DNA from: REEB95 sp035632055
Lineage (GTDB): Bacteria > Pseudomonadota > Alphaproteobacteria > ATCC43930 > CGMCC-115725
DNA length: 64,000 nucleotides
Direction: 5' to 3'
NCBI GenBank assembly: GCA_035632055.1
Contig: DASQHO010000081.1
Location: 1-64,000, forward strand
Shown here: in pieces, positions 34,747 to 43,882 of the stretch
Position numbering within the stretch: position 1 is the first letter of the stretch
Layout of the letters: every line of letters begins with the position of its first letter
Made by a program: the position numbers and the translations under genes
The notes under the pieces: generated by a model
What the model saw: only the letters and a program-made list of their open reading frames with translations
What the model was told of the DNA's origin: nothing
Database searches by the model: none

Positions 34747-35519
34747 ACCTTCCACGGCGCCTTACCTTTGCTCCACACCTCGTTGAGCATTTTGTAATCG
34801 CGCGACGTGTCCATCGGATGCCAAAAGCCATCGTGCCGGTACACCATCAACTCGCCAGCTTTCACGAGCGCTTGCATCGGCTCCATTTCGAACATGAGGT
34901 TTTCGCGATCGTCGAGATAGTCGAACACACGCCGATTGCACACGAAGAAGCCCCCGGAAATACGGCCCTCGGTCGCCTGCGGCTTCTCATTGAAGCCGAT
35001 CACGCGATCACCGTTGATCTCGAGCTCGCCAAACCGTCCGGGCGGCCGTACGCCGGTGATGGTCACCATTTTGCCGTGCTTCTTGTGGAAGGCGAGCAGC
35101 GCAGCAATGTCGACATTGCCGACGCCGTCGCCGTACGTCAGCATGAAGGTGTCGTCATCCTTGAGATAGTCGCGCACGCGCCGAATCCGCGCGCCGGTCA
35201 ACGTGTCCAGACCGGTCTCGGCCAGCGTGACACGCCAATCGTGTCCGTCCTCGACAGCACGCGGCTCGATTCGCGCGCCACCGTTGAGCGTTACCGTCAC
35301 ATCGGCGGTAAGCACCTGAAAGTTAACGAAAAACTGCCTGATCACCTGTCCCTGATAGCCGAGGCAAAGCACGAAATCCTTGTGCCCCCAATGGGCATAG
35401 CCGCGCATGATGTGCCAAAGGATCGGATAACGACCGATAGCGATCATCGGCTTCGGAATATCGGCAGCGACGTCGCGGATCCGGGTGCCCTGGCCGCCGC
35501 AGAGGATGACCGTCTTCAT
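34740..35519 (-). CDS. rfbF: Glucose-1-phosphate cytidylyltransferase
   Basis: 259 residues from ATG 35519. CGGQGTRIRD (7-16), KPMIAIGRYPILWHIMRGYA and FVLCLGYQGQVIRQFF are near-consensus for RfbF, and TYGDGVGNVDIAALLAFHKK holds the metal-binding Asp. The end FWHPMDTSRDYKMLNEVWSK is also typical. It makes CDP-glucose from CTP and glucose-1-phosphate. ATGA overlap with the upstream 624-residue gene, so all genes here are translationally coupled. Confidence 0.93.
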   Translation of the reverse strand: MKTVILCGGQGTRIRDVAADIPKPMIAIGRYPILWHIMRGYAHWGHKDFVLCLGYQGQVIRQFFVNFQVLTADVTVTLNGGARIEPRAVEDGHDWRVTLAETGLDTLTGARIRRVRDYLKDDDTFMLTYGDGVGNVDIAALLAFHKKHGKMVTITGVRPPGRFGELEINGDRVIGFNEKPQATEGRISGGFFVCNRRVFDYLDDRENLMFEMEPMQALVKAGELMVYRHDGFWHPMDTSRDYKMLNEVWSKGKAPWKVW

Positions 35520-37390
35520 GCAGCCCGTCCTGTAGGCACGCGCGCCGATAATAGCGCGCTAAAAGCCGCGGCATTGAACGGCGCGATCCATTGATTCAAC
35601 GCCGAACCGCCATTGACGCGACGCGATCCAGCAGAAGCAAAGACCGCGCGTAAAGCGGCGCACAAATCGTCAACAGCGGTGCAGCGGACCGACAAATCGT
35701 CTGGCACCTTATTGAGATCGAGATCGACGTCACGACCGACATAGATTACCGGCTTGTTTGCCATCAGCGCATCGAACGCCGACGCCGACGTGCTGTAGAG
35801 GACGACAGCCGCATCGTCCAACAGTGTGCTGGCCGGTGCGTCAACATACTGGACATGTGAAACATCGCCACCGACGATGCGTTCGACTGCGTCGCGCAAA
35901 TTGTTGCGGAATATATCATTTGTAACCGGATGATAGTTCACAACCAGCGGGCGTCCAAGGTCGCGGCTCGCCAATGTCGCTTTCGCTGCCAACTCGATCG
36001 ATTCAGCGAGATCGATGCCGGTACAGCATAAAATGCCTTTCCCGCCAGCGCGCGCTGCCGATCGCAGTTGTTCGTAGCGCGGCGCGCCGATCACCACGAG
36101 CCGGCTGTCAGGAAATCCCGCATCGCGGAACCAACCGACATAGCCGTCACCCGGCACGAGCAGGCGGTCCGGGATCAGGTCGTTTTCGATTTCACGCTTG
36201 CTCGCAAAGAAGCTGAGGTAGCCAAACGCAAATGGCGAATGTTGGACGCCGATAACGCGGCATCCGGGCAGCCAGCGACGTACACCGGCGTGCAGCAACT
36301 TCTCCCATGGCTGGTGTTCAAACGGATGGATCAATGCGTCCACCTTGACGCCAATGCTGGCGAGGCGGCGACAAGCCGCCCGATGGCCATAAGCCGGAAC
36401 GACGTCCCAACTCCCGAGTTCGCGCCATGCTTCATAGCGCAACAGGGCCCTGATGTCCTCGCCCGCCAGTTCGACGGACTGCATTCGAAGCGGCAGCAAG
36501 AGCGAGACCATCGCCGCGGCCACAAACGCTCCCATTGATACGAGCTCTTCGAGAAACACGAGCGGTATGGCGCACGAGACCGCGGTCTGCGCCAATTTCC
36601 CGTAATCGCCGACACCAGGCAAGGCGCGCATCAAGTATGCAACGCGTCGTCCTGCGTTTGACGCAGTCTCCGCAAGGTGCGGCAGATACGGATCGTATGG
36701 CAATGCAGCGCCCGATTGCTCGCCATCTGCGCGTAACCAAGACACAAACAATATGTCGACTTGCGTCAATTGGGCGCGTGGCAGCGCATAGCGTCGGCGG
36801 AGCCTGCGCAATATCGAACGACGTTGGCCGAACTCGACCAGGCCGCGCAGGCGAACCCGCAAGCCTCGCACCACGCAGCGCAGCACCCATCCAGCGGCTC
36901 GCAACCGCTCCGTGAATGGCAAGCCGCGGCCGGGCACAGCCCATCCAGCCCGACCGCCAGTACGCCGGATTTCAGCGTAGAGAAGCCGACAAAGTGCGCG
37001 ATCATCGCATAGGATCAAAGCGCGATCGTGATGCTTGAGTGTTTCGCGCAGAGCGGCAAACCGCGCCAGATTGAGCATGAGTGTTGACGCCAAGGGATTG
37101 CGTTCGCCGACATGCGTCGCGTCCCACCAAGTACGTGATGCCCCGGATTTCAGGACTGCCGCGTCAAGATCAATGACGGCGCCGCGCATGGCGTTGGCCG
37201 CTGTGTTGAGCATGCCGCCGGTCGGCAACAGTGACCAACGCTCGGGCAGACGCTGCGACAACGCTGTAAACTCCGCGAACGACGAACCCAAATAAAGAAC
37301 CGCGAAGTCGCCACGACTCGCGAGCGCAGCCAAAACGCGTTTGCTGGCCTCATCAAATGGCAGCACCACGCCTTCGCTCTGTTGCGTCAT
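35516..37390 (-). CDS. Surface-carbohydrate biosynthesis protein, LIC13510/PFTS-like
   Basis: 624 residues. The N-terminal half is variable; the C-terminal half has GT-B-like segments: IGVQHSPFAFGYLSFF, PDRLLVPGDGYVGWFRDAGF, VIGAPRYEQLR and the acceptor/donor region STLLDDAAVVLYSTSASAFD followed by ANKPVIYVGRDVDLDLNKVP. These are like the Leptospira LIC13510-type surface carbohydrate proteins (family recalled, not searched). Likely a cytoplasmic transferase adding a sugar or glycerol-phosphate-like unit. It shares an ATGA overlap with each neighbour. Confidence 0.68.
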   Translation of the reverse strand: MTQQSEGVVLPFDEASKRVLAALASRGDFAVLYLGSSFAEFTALSQRLPERWSLLPTGGMLNTAANAMRGAVIDLDAAVLKSGASRTWWDATHVGERNPLASTLMLNLARFAALRETLKHHDRALILCDDRALCRLLYAEIRRTGGRAGWAVPGRGLPFTERLRAAGWVLRCVVRGLRVRLRGLVEFGQRRSILRRLRRRYALPRAQLTQVDILFVSWLRADGEQSGAALPYDPYLPHLAETASNAGRRVAYLMRALPGVGDYGKLAQTAVSCAIPLVFLEELVSMGAFVAAAMVSLLLPLRMQSVELAGEDIRALLRYEAWRELGSWDVVPAYGHRAACRRLASIGVKVDALIHPFEHQPWEKLLHAGVRRWLPGCRVIGVQHSPFAFGYLSFFASKREIENDLIPDRLLVPGDGYVGWFRDAGFPDSRLVVIGAPRYEQLRSAARAGGKGILCCTGIDLAESIELAAKATLASRDLGRPLVVNYHPVTNDIFRNNLRDAVERIVGGDVSHVQYVDAPASTLLDDAAVVLYSTSASAFDALMANKPVIYVGRDVDLDLNKVPDDLSVRCTAVDDLCAALRAVFASAGSRRVNGGSALNQWIAPFNAAAFSALLSARVPTGRAA

Positions 37391-38316
37391 GCCAGCGTCT
37401 TGGCCCAGGTGACCATGTCGGCGACGCCGTCGTTAAGTGCGACCCGCGGCAACCAGCCAAGCTCGGCTTTGGCGCGATGCGCATTGGCTACCGAGCCGAA
37501 CACGTCACTGGGCGAACCCGCTTGCTCCTCGATCGGATGACTGGGCGGCAACTCGAGAGCGCTGATCAAAAGTTCGAGGATTTCGCGCACCGTCGTTTTG
37601 TGGCCTGTGCCGATATTGTAGACGGCGGATGGCGTCGACGGGCGGATCAAAGCGTCCATCAGAACCGCAACGACATCGTCGACATGCACGAAATCGCGAT
37701 AGCGATCGAGTCGGCCGGTCACCGGTACAGGCATGCGCTTGAGCAGGTAAGCGAGATAGATGCTCGCCATGCCTTGATAGAGGTTGCCCAAATTCTGGCC
37801 GCGACCATAGACGTTATAGAGCCGGAACGACGTGACGTTCAGCCCTTCCGAAGCAGCGAGGCGCAGATAGGTTTCTGCCGCGAGTTTGGCGGCACCGTAA
37901 TAGCTGATCGGCAAGACCGGTGACGTTTCGTCGACCGGCTCACGATTGCCGTGTCCGTATACAGTCATCGAACTGGTGAACACGAAACGCGGCACGCCTT
38001 GCTTCCGGCACCACTGCGCGAGCAACAGCGTCGCGCCGACGTTGACACGCATATCGGCATACGGATCGACCTGACCGATGGCGCCGGACGATTGCGCCGC
38101 CAGGTGGGCGACTGCGTCGAATGGGTCCGGCGGCATCGCGGCAAGCGCGGCAGGATCAGCAAGATCGGCTTCGACGAAACGTGCACCGCGCGGCAGATTT
38201 TCGCGCCGGCCGGTCGAGAGATTGTCGACGATGGCGACATCGTGTCCATCGCGCAGCAGGCGACGCGCCAGAGCGGAACCGATAAAGCCAGCACCGCCGG
38301 TAACCAGAACGCGCAT
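37387..38316 (-). CDS. NAD-dependent epimerase/dehydratase (GalE-like SDR)
   Basis: 309 residues from ATG 38316 (TGATG overlap). MRVLVTGGAGFIGSALARRL, FTSSMTVYGHGNREPVDE and YYGAAKLAAETYLR supply the NAD site and the Tyr-x3-Lys pair; YNVYGRGQNLGN and YRDFVHVDDVVAVLMDAL are typical of UDP-sugar 4-epimerases and related enzymes. It is preceded by an oxidoreductase of the WlbA type, so the pair may process a UDP-GlcNAc-derived sugar. Substrate unproven. Confidence 0.82.
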   Translation of the reverse strand: MRVLVTGGAGFIGSALARRLLRDGHDVAIVDNLSTGRRENLPRGARFVEADLADPAALAAMPPDPFDAVAHLAAQSSGAIGQVDPYADMRVNVGATLLLAQWCRKQGVPRFVFTSSMTVYGHGNREPVDETSPVLPISYYGAAKLAAETYLRLAASEGLNVTSFRLYNVYGRGQNLGNLYQGMASIYLAYLLKRMPVPVTGRLDRYRDFVHVDDVVAVLMDALIRPSTPSAVYNIGTGHKTTVREILELLISALELPPSHPIEEQAGSPSDVFGSVANAHRAKAELGWLPRVALNDGVADMVTWAKTLA

Positions 38317-39368
38317 CAGGCGGGCTCCGGTACGATCCGCGTAACCTCGCCGGTGCGTGCCGAGCGGTAAAGCGCGTCCAGCAAAGCGACCGACTTTCGC
38401 CCTTCGTGCCCATCCGGCACGTCCGCTGTTGTTTCGCCCGACAGCGCCGCGACGACGCGACGATACATCTCGTCGTGGCCGAAACCATAAACCGTCGGGG
38501 GCTCGTAATCGGCCTGACGCGCTGCGGCATCGTCCTCGGCATCGGGCGTAGCGAATTCCCACTCGAGGATCTTGTTCATCGCCTTGCCGCCGACCCGCAC
38601 CGTGCCGCGCTCACCGCAGAGTGTGATGCTGCCCTCGCGATCATCGGGAAAGTTGATGCAGGTCAGGTTGAGGCTCCCGATAACGCCGTTCGTGAACGTA
38701 ACCACGGCGCTGCCATGGGTCTCGACTTCAATCGGATGTATTGCTGTCGCCATCCGTGCGAAACAGGTTTCGGCCGCGGAACCGGCAAGCCATTGCATCG
38801 TGTCGACGTAATGGACGGCCTGGTTCGTGAACACGCCACCAGCGAGCTCGCGGCTGCCGCGCCAGCCGTTGTCCTCCTGGTAATACGCGAGTCCGCGATG
38901 CCAACGCAGCGTCACGTTGAGCGTCAGCAATCGCCCGAAACGGCCCCGATCTACGGCACGCTTGAGCAGCTGATTGGTCGCGTTGAAGCGGTTCTGCAAC
39001 ACCGTGAACAGCCGCACGCCCCGCCCTTTACAATAGGCGATCAGCGCATCGACCTCATCAAGCCGCATGCCCAACGGCTTCTCGGCCATGACATTGACGC
39101 CACGCCCTGCCGCTTTCTGCGCCAACCTGGGGTGAAGTCCATTCGGCACATTGATGCTGACCAAATCGAGCCGCTCGTTCGCGAGCATGTCGTCGAGATC
39201 GTAATAGGCGCGGACATTATTCTTGCGCGCCCATTCGTCGGCGCGACCGCGGTCGATGTCGCAGACTGCGGCGAACTCGAGGTTCGGGTTACCCTTGATC
39301 GCCGAATAATGCGCCGTACGGCTGACGCGACCGCAGCCAACCACGGCGACCCGCAACTGCCGACTCAT
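38316..39368 (-). CDS. Gfo/Idh/MocA-family oxidoreductase, WlbA-like
   Basis: 350 residues from ATG 39368; longer starts would run into the divergent gene. VAVVGCGRVSRTAHYSAIKG (NAD site), NVMAEKPLGMRLDEVDALI (EKP motif), RFNATNQLLKRAVDRGRFGR and NGWRGSRELAGGVFTNQAVH YVD match WlbA/WbpB-type UDP-GlcNAcA 3-dehydrogenases. Such enzymes begin 3-amino uronic acid synthesis. It is the first gene of the minus run 39368-31357, divergent from a methyltransferase by 58 bp. Confidence 0.83.
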   Translation of the reverse strand: MSRQLRVAVVGCGRVSRTAHYSAIKGNPNLEFAAVCDIDRGRADEWARKNNVRAYYDLDDMLANERLDLVSINVPNGLHPRLAQKAAGRGVNVMAEKPLGMRLDEVDALIAYCKGRGVRLFTVLQNRFNATNQLLKRAVDRGRFGRLLTLNVTLRWHRGLAYYQEDNGWRGSRELAGGVFTNQAVHYVDTMQWLAGSAAETCFARMATAIHPIEVETHGSAVVTFTNGVIGSLNLTCINFPDDREGSITLCGERGTVRVGGKAMNKILEWEFATPDAEDDAAARQADYEPPTVYGFGHDEMYRRVVAALSGETTADVPDGHEGRKSVALLDALYRSARTGEVTRIVPEPA

Positions 39369-39426
39369 GATCCGTTCGCGGCGCACCGATTGCCCGTAGC
39401 GCGGCCATGTCTTAGTGTCGCCCGAG

Positions 39427-40335
39427 ATGTCATCGCCGACGAATTGCCCACTCTGCGGCGCCGCTGCCAGTGAACAGTCGGTCGTCACCACCACGGTCTA
39501 CGGTGATGACGCCGGACGCGCGATCTTCCACTGCGCGGCGTGCGACGTTCGCTATCTCCACCCCGGCCTGTCGCCGGCAAATGAAGCGAAATTTTACGCC
39601 GCCGAATTCGAATCCTTCATGGCAAAGCGGTCCGCCGCCGATTCTGGCTGGGACGGCCCGGAACGCCATATCACGGCCAACGAGGCGCAGCGTCGCCGCC
39701 GCATCGGGCACTTGACCGATTATCTGCGGCCGAAAAGCCGAATCCTCGAGATCGGCTGCTCCTCTGGATTCATGCTCTATCCCCTCGCCGCTTCCGGTCA
39801 CGATTGCGTCGGGATCGAGCCTTCCGGTGTCTTCTCGGATTACGTCCGCCAGCGAGGACTTACCTGCTACCAAAGCCTCGACGAGCTCGCTGCCGCCGAC
39901 GCCAGCGGCTTTGATTTGATCCTGCATTACTACGTGATGGAGCATCTGGCCGATCCCGTCGCCTTCTTGCAGCACCTGCTTCGGCTGCTTCGGCCCGGTG
40001 GACGCATCGTGTTTGAAGTGCCGAACGCCAACGACGCATTGACGACGATCTACGCGGTTCCCGCCTACGCGCGCTTCATTTGGGTGGTCTCGCATCGCTG
40101 GTATTTCAGCGAGCGCTCGCTCACCCACGTTTTCGCTGCCGCCGGCGGTAAGGGTGAGATCGCGCTCGATCAGCGCTACGACCTGTCCAATCATCTGATC
40201 TGGCTGCGCGACGGCAAACCGGGCGGTATGGGCCGTTTCACCGCTATTCTTGGCCAAGAGGTCGAAGAACAATACCGCCAGGCCCTCATCCAGGCACGAC
40301 GTTGCGATACGCTGATCGGCATCCTCCACGCCTGA
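39427..40335 (+). CDS. Class I SAM methyltransferase with zinc ribbon
   Basis: 302 residues from ATG 39427 (a GTG 12 nt earlier is possible). N-terminal zinc ribbon CPLC and CAAC; SAM site ILEIGCSSGFMLYPLAASGH then VGIEPSG; motif II DLILHYYVMEHLADPVAFLQ and LLRPGGRIVFEVPNANDAL. Architecture matches sugar C- or O-methyltransferases of the Methyltransf_13/23 type found with dTDP/CDP sugars. It stands alone on the plus strand between minus-strand runs and ends 3 nt before the convergent aminotransferase stop. Confidence 0.82.
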   Translation: MSSPTNCPLCGAAASEQSVVTTTVYGDDAGRAIFHCAACDVRYLHPGLSPANEAKFYAAEFESFMAKRSAADSGWDGPERHITANEAQRRRRIGHLTDYLRPKSRILEIGCSSGFMLYPLAASGHDCVGIEPSGVFSDYVRQRGLTCYQSLDELAAADASGFDLILHYYVMEHLADPVAFLQHLLRLLRPGGRIVFEVPNANDALTTIYAVPAYARFIWVVSHRWYFSERSLTHVFAAAGGKGEIALDQRYDLSNHLIWLRDGKPGGMGRFTAILGQEVEEQYRQALIQARRCDTLIGILHA

Positions 40336-40338
40336 GTC

Positions 40339-41442
40339 TCAGGCCACGGGTCGCGCGACGTGTTTGCGCGTCTCCGCGACGGCCTCGGCCAATGCGGCAA
40401 CAAATGGCGTCATCACGTCGGGACCGTTGAGCGACACGCGCATGCAATTGGCGAGCGCCGGATGATCGAAATCGGCTTTCACCAGGTACCGCCTGCGCTC
40501 GAGCGCCGTGGCAATCGCCACCACATCATCACCGGCGCGGCAGCGTAGCAGCTGGAAATTGGTGACGCAGGGCAGCGCCTCAAGCCCAAGCTTGGTCACA
40601 CCAGCGATCAACACGTCCCTGCCAGCGGCGACGGCGTGGCGAAACTCCTCGGCAATTTCGGGATGATCAAGCAGGTAACAGCCGAGCGCCAGCGACACGC
40701 CCGAAACTTCGTTGCCGCCACGAACTGCCATCAGTCCGTCGATGAGTGTCGGATTTCCAAGGGCGTAGCCTAGGCGCAAGCCGGCGCACCCCGGATATTT
40801 CGAGAACGAGCGCAGCACCAGCAGATGATCGAATTCCCGTACCCAGTCGGCGACTGTCACCGGATGAAACGGATGATAGGCCTCATCGACGATGCACAGG
40901 GCACCGACCGACGCCGCACGTTCGACAACCTGCCGCAAGGCTTCGGGCGCGATGGCGACGCCCATCGGTTGATCGGGATGAGCGAGGATGACGATGCGCA
41001 CGCCCGGTTTAATCGCCGCCAACAATGCAGCCAAATCCGGGCTTCGATCTGCACCGAATTCGATCCGTTCCAGCACACCTTCGAAGATGCGCGTGTAAAG
41101 GGCGTACATGGCATAGCCCGGATTGAGCGCGACAACGCGGTCGCCCGGCCGCAAATAGGCCATGAAAGCGCGCCGTATACCGGCATCGGACCCAGCGAGC
41201 TCGGCGATGTGGTCTTCCCCGAGGCCAACTGCGCGCGCCAGCCGCGCGACAAAGGGCCCGGCATCCGGATAACTCGTCAAATCAGCCGCCGACAAGCTCG
41301 CCAGCATCGACTTAAATGTCTCGTGCGGGATTGGTGATACGCGCTCATTGCGATCGAGAGCGACGAAGCCGTCACGGCCGAGATTGCGCTCGCTTGAACG
41401 GTAAATCGATAACAGGTGTTCTTTAGGAGTTACGCTTGGCAT
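40339..41442 (-). CDS. HisC-like class I/II aminotransferase
   Basis: 367 residues from ATG 41442. PLP-fold type I: ALDRNERVSPIP, LTSYPDAGPFVARLARAVG, CIVDEAYHPFHPVTVADWV and the catalytic lysine in LVLRSFSKYPGCAGLRLGYA. Close in form to histidinol-phosphate aminotransferase, but its neighbours are CMP-sugar and hydroxyacid-dehydrogenase genes, so a phosphorylated keto acid or keto sugar is a more likely substrate. Its start lies 46 nt from the divergent methyltransferase start. Confidence 0.8.
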   Translation of the reverse strand: MPSVTPKEHLLSIYRSSERNLGRDGFVALDRNERVSPIPHETFKSMLASLSAADLTSYPDAGPFVARLARAVGLGEDHIAELAGSDAGIRRAFMAYLRPGDRVVALNPGYAMYALYTRIFEGVLERIEFGADRSPDLAALLAAIKPGVRIVILAHPDQPMGVAIAPEALRQVVERAASVGALCIVDEAYHPFHPVTVADWVREFDHLLVLRSFSKYPGCAGLRLGYALGNPTLIDGLMAVRGGNEVSGVSLALGCYLLDHPEIAEEFRHAVAAGRDVLIAGVTKLGLEALPCVTNFQLLRCRAGDDVVAIATALERRRYLVKADFDHPALANCMRVSLNGPDVMTPFVAALAEAVAETRKHVARPVA

Positions 41443-41488
41443 GATGCAGTCAGCAACATCCGACAACCGGGTAAGGCAAGCTGGCGTC

Positions 41489-42295
41489 ATGCCGAGGAAT
41501 ATCGCCTATCAAACGGATCGAATCGCCGCGTATTACGCAGCGAATCGGCGCCGATGGGCCGATTTCTACCCATCCGAACAATCGATCTTCGAACGCGTTG
41601 CCGCTGAGCGTGGCACGCTCGGCCGCGTGCTCGATGTCGGATGTGCCGCAGGTGGCCTCGGCGAAGCGCTGGGCGAACGTTTCGCGTCCGTGGCGGCTTA
41701 CACCGGTATCGACATCAATCGTCAGGCGATCGAGACGGCGCGCGCGGGTACTGATCACCTGGCAGTCCCAGGCGAATTCATCATCGGCGACATTTGCAAC
41801 TGTTCCGACCTCGCTGCGTGCACTTTCGACCTTGTGACCGCGCTCAGCGTTGCCGACTGGAACGTCGACGCCCAAGGTATCCTGGCGGCATGCTGGGACC
41901 ATGTGGCACCAGGCGGTCATCTGGTCGTGTCCTTGCGCTTGACGACTGCTGTCGGTGTCCACGATATGAACCGCAGTTTCCAATACATTTGGTTCGAGCC
42001 GACGCCCGTCCCAGCCGATGCTGAGCGGGCTCCGTACAACGTATTCAATGTCGCCGAAGCGACGGCTTGGCTGTCCGGCCAAACGCCCAAACCGGACAAA
42101 ATTCTGATTCACGGTTACTGGGGGAAACCTTCGCAGACGGCGCGAACACCTTATGAGCGCTTGATCTTTTCGGTCGTTGCCCTGCGCAAGCCGCGCGAAC
42201 AAACTGCCGGTGATACCACGATCGAAATCGACTTGCCGCACGACGCCCTTACGATTCTTTCGCTCGCTTCGCCTTCGGCCCCGCGTAAGCCCTGA
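41489..42295 (+). CDS. Class I SAM methyltransferase
   Basis: 268 residues from ATG 41489; an ATG at 41441 would overlap the divergent gene's start codon. SAM site RVLDVGCAAGGLGEALG then YTGIDINRQAIETAR; motif II FDLVTALSVADWNVDAQGIL; VAPGGHLVVSLRLTT. No zinc ribbon. The last 47 bp overlap, in antisense, the end of the CMP-transferase gene. Substrate unknown; its place beside the HisC-like enzyme suggests the second CMP-linked module. Confidence 0.8.
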   Translation: MPRNIAYQTDRIAAYYAANRRRWADFYPSEQSIFERVAAERGTLGRVLDVGCAAGGLGEALGERFASVAAYTGIDINRQAIETARAGTDHLAVPGEFIIGDICNCSDLAACTFDLVTALSVADWNVDAQGILAACWDHVAPGGHLVVSLRLTTAVGVHDMNRSFQYIWFEPTPVPADAERAPYNVFNVAEATAWLSGQTPKPDKILIHGYWGKPSQTARTPYERLIFSVVALRKPREQTAGDTTIEIDLPHDALTILSLASPSAPRKP

Positions 42296-43010
42296 GCCAG
42301 AACTCGGCCTGCGGCAACTGATAGGCGTAATCGACGTCGAGGCCGCCTTCGTTCTTGATCGGATAGATTTTCTGCCCCATCCATTTTTGTGGCAGCAACC
42401 CATCTTCGAGTCGGTCGAGATTGCGCGGCCGCACGATCGAGACCCCCATGTCGGCAAACCAGGCGTCGCCCTGACTGTCGCGATCGCAATTTAGCGTCTT
42501 CGGATCGCCGAAGGTTTCGAACGGCACAAACGGATGCAGCAGCCCGTCGGCGCCGATCTTGCGCGCCCGCAATGGGCTCCACATGTTGTAGCACGAAACC
42601 GTCACGGCCGAATCGTAGTCCGGATTTAGCCGCAACGCTGCAATGCCTTCACGTAACTGCTCCGGCGAGACTGTCGGCGCGTTTGCCATGAGCAGAACGT
42701 AAAGTTCGGGAGACTTCCCTTCGCGCGCCAGCTCGGCACTGATCACGTGATGCGCATGCTCGTAAGCATGCTCGCCGAGTGCTGCTTTCGTCGCGAGCTG
42801 CGCGGGGCGCTCGATGATCCGCGCGCCATATTCTCGTGCAATCGCCGTGATCCGCGGGCTATCGGTCGAAACATAGGTGCGCTCAATTTCAGCAACTTGC
42901 CGGGCCGATTCGAGCGGCCAAGCGACCAGCGGGCGGCCATGCACCGGTATCACGTTCTTGCCCGGAAAGCCCGTTGAGCCTTCGCGCCCAATCAGAATTG
43001 CGACAATCAT
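42249..43010 (-). CDS. Second CMP-sugar cytidylyltransferase
   Basis: 253 residues from ATG 43010; a GTG at 43028 with a GTGA overlap is an alternative. The CTP-binding motif is GREGSTGFPGKNVIPVHG, a variant of the usual PARGGSKGxPxKN, so it belongs to the acylneuraminate cytidylyltransferase superfamily but to a different branch from LegF. TYVSTDSPRITAIAREYG and VLLMANAPTVSPEQLREG follow. The substrate may be another acidic sugar or a small hydroxyacid-type group made by the dehydrogenase and phosphatase genes upstream. Confidence 0.78.
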   Translation of the reverse strand: MIVAILIGREGSTGFPGKNVIPVHGRPLVAWPLESARQVAEIERTYVSTDSPRITAIAREYGARIIERPAQLATKAALGEHAYEHAHHVISAELAREGKSPELYVLLMANAPTVSPEQLREGIAALRLNPDYDSAVTVSCYNMWSPLRARKIGADGLLHPFVPFETFGDPKTLNCDRDSQGDAWFADMGVSIVRPRNLDRLEDGLLPQKWMGQKIYPIKNEGGLDVDYAYQLPQAEFWLRAYAGPKAKRAKES

Positions 43011-43024
43011 CGGGGCAAACGCTC

Positions 43025-43882
43025 TCACTCGTTGCGACGAAACTGATAATTGAAAATCGACTTGTACTCACCGCTTTCGATCATATCGCTATGGCGCCGT
43101 GCCATTAGAAGGAGCCCTGCCCTTTCGACGCGCGCAACGACAGAGTTGGTGTATTCAACCCGGCCAGAATCGAGTTCGATAGAGAGCGACTTAAGGCGTC
43201 CGTCGGCCAGAGTTCTTTGCGCACCAGCGATAATGCGATCCTCAATACCGTCAACGTCAATCTTCAGGTGATTGGGAAAAGTGGGTCGGAAGTGATCGAT
43301 AAAGGCGTCAATCGAGAAGCCAATTGCACCTTGCCTGAATCGTGCAGAAAACGTCTTGCCAAATGGATCGATTGGCTCACCAAAACTGGATAATGCCCCT
43401 CCCAGCCCGGTCGACAACATATTCAGAGCGTCAATGCGATCATCATCCGAAAACGCGACGCATAAACCCTGCACAATGCCATCCAGCTTATTCAGTTCGA
43501 TGTTTCGGTTGAGTAGGAAATAATTGGCCGCTGAGGGCTCGAATGCGAGTACCCGAATTCTCCGGTTGATGGCGGCGTAGAGTGAATAGACGCCGACATT
43601 AGCGCCAACGTCCCAAAACGTGTCGCCATCGCTAAAAGAGTCGATCCATTCGATAGTTTCAGGCTCTTTCGTCAGAAGGCTCAGCGCGCGCCAGCGCGCT
43701 GTGTCTCCGAGGCAATAGAAGGTGACGTCACCTCGTGACGTCGGAACACGCTCAATGACCTGGTAAAGATGCTCATCACCGGGCGACAGCGCCTCAGTAA
43801 CGATGCGATGCCAACGCTCGCCGCCGCAACGCAACGCAGACCGCAAAACGGCGACCGCATGCCGGCGCAGGAAGGATTTCAC
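43025..43882 (-). CDS. FkbM-family methyltransferase
   Basis: 285 residues from GTG 43882 (GTGA overlap). The FkbM core is clear: FWDVGANVGVYSLYAAINRR, VLAFEPSAANYFLLNRNIEL NK and HLKIDVDGIEDRIIAGAQRT L. FkbM enzymes O-methylate sugars or polyketides, and are common in O-antigen loci. The N-terminus is basic (MKSFLRRHAVAVLRSALR), possibly membrane-associated. Target unproven; neighbours suggest the CMP-activated sugar. Confidence 0.85.
   Translation of the reverse strand: MKSFLRRHAVAVLRSALRCGGERWHRIVTEALSPGDEHLYQVIERVPTSRGDVTFYCLGDTARWRALSLLTKEPETIEWIDSFSDGDTFWDVGANVGVYSLYAAINRRIRVLAFEPSAANYFLLNRNIELNKLDGIVQGLCVAFSDDDRIDALNMLSTGLGGALSSFGEPIDPFGKTFSARFRQGAIGFSIDAFIDHFRPTFPNHLKIDVDGIEDRIIAGAQRTLADGRLKSLSIELDSGRVEYTNSVVARVERAGLLLMARRHSDMIESGEYKSIFNYQFRRNE

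Noticed and set aside
38406..39473. 355-codon plus-strand open frame
   Set aside because: Antisense of the WlbA-like oxidoreductase, which has all its motifs.
39430..40329. 299-codon minus-strand open frame
   Set aside because: Antisense of the zinc-ribbon methyltransferase; no recognisable motif.
41450..42457. 335-codon minus-strand open frame opposite a methyltransferase
   Set aside because: Covers two convergent real genes in antisense; no family features.
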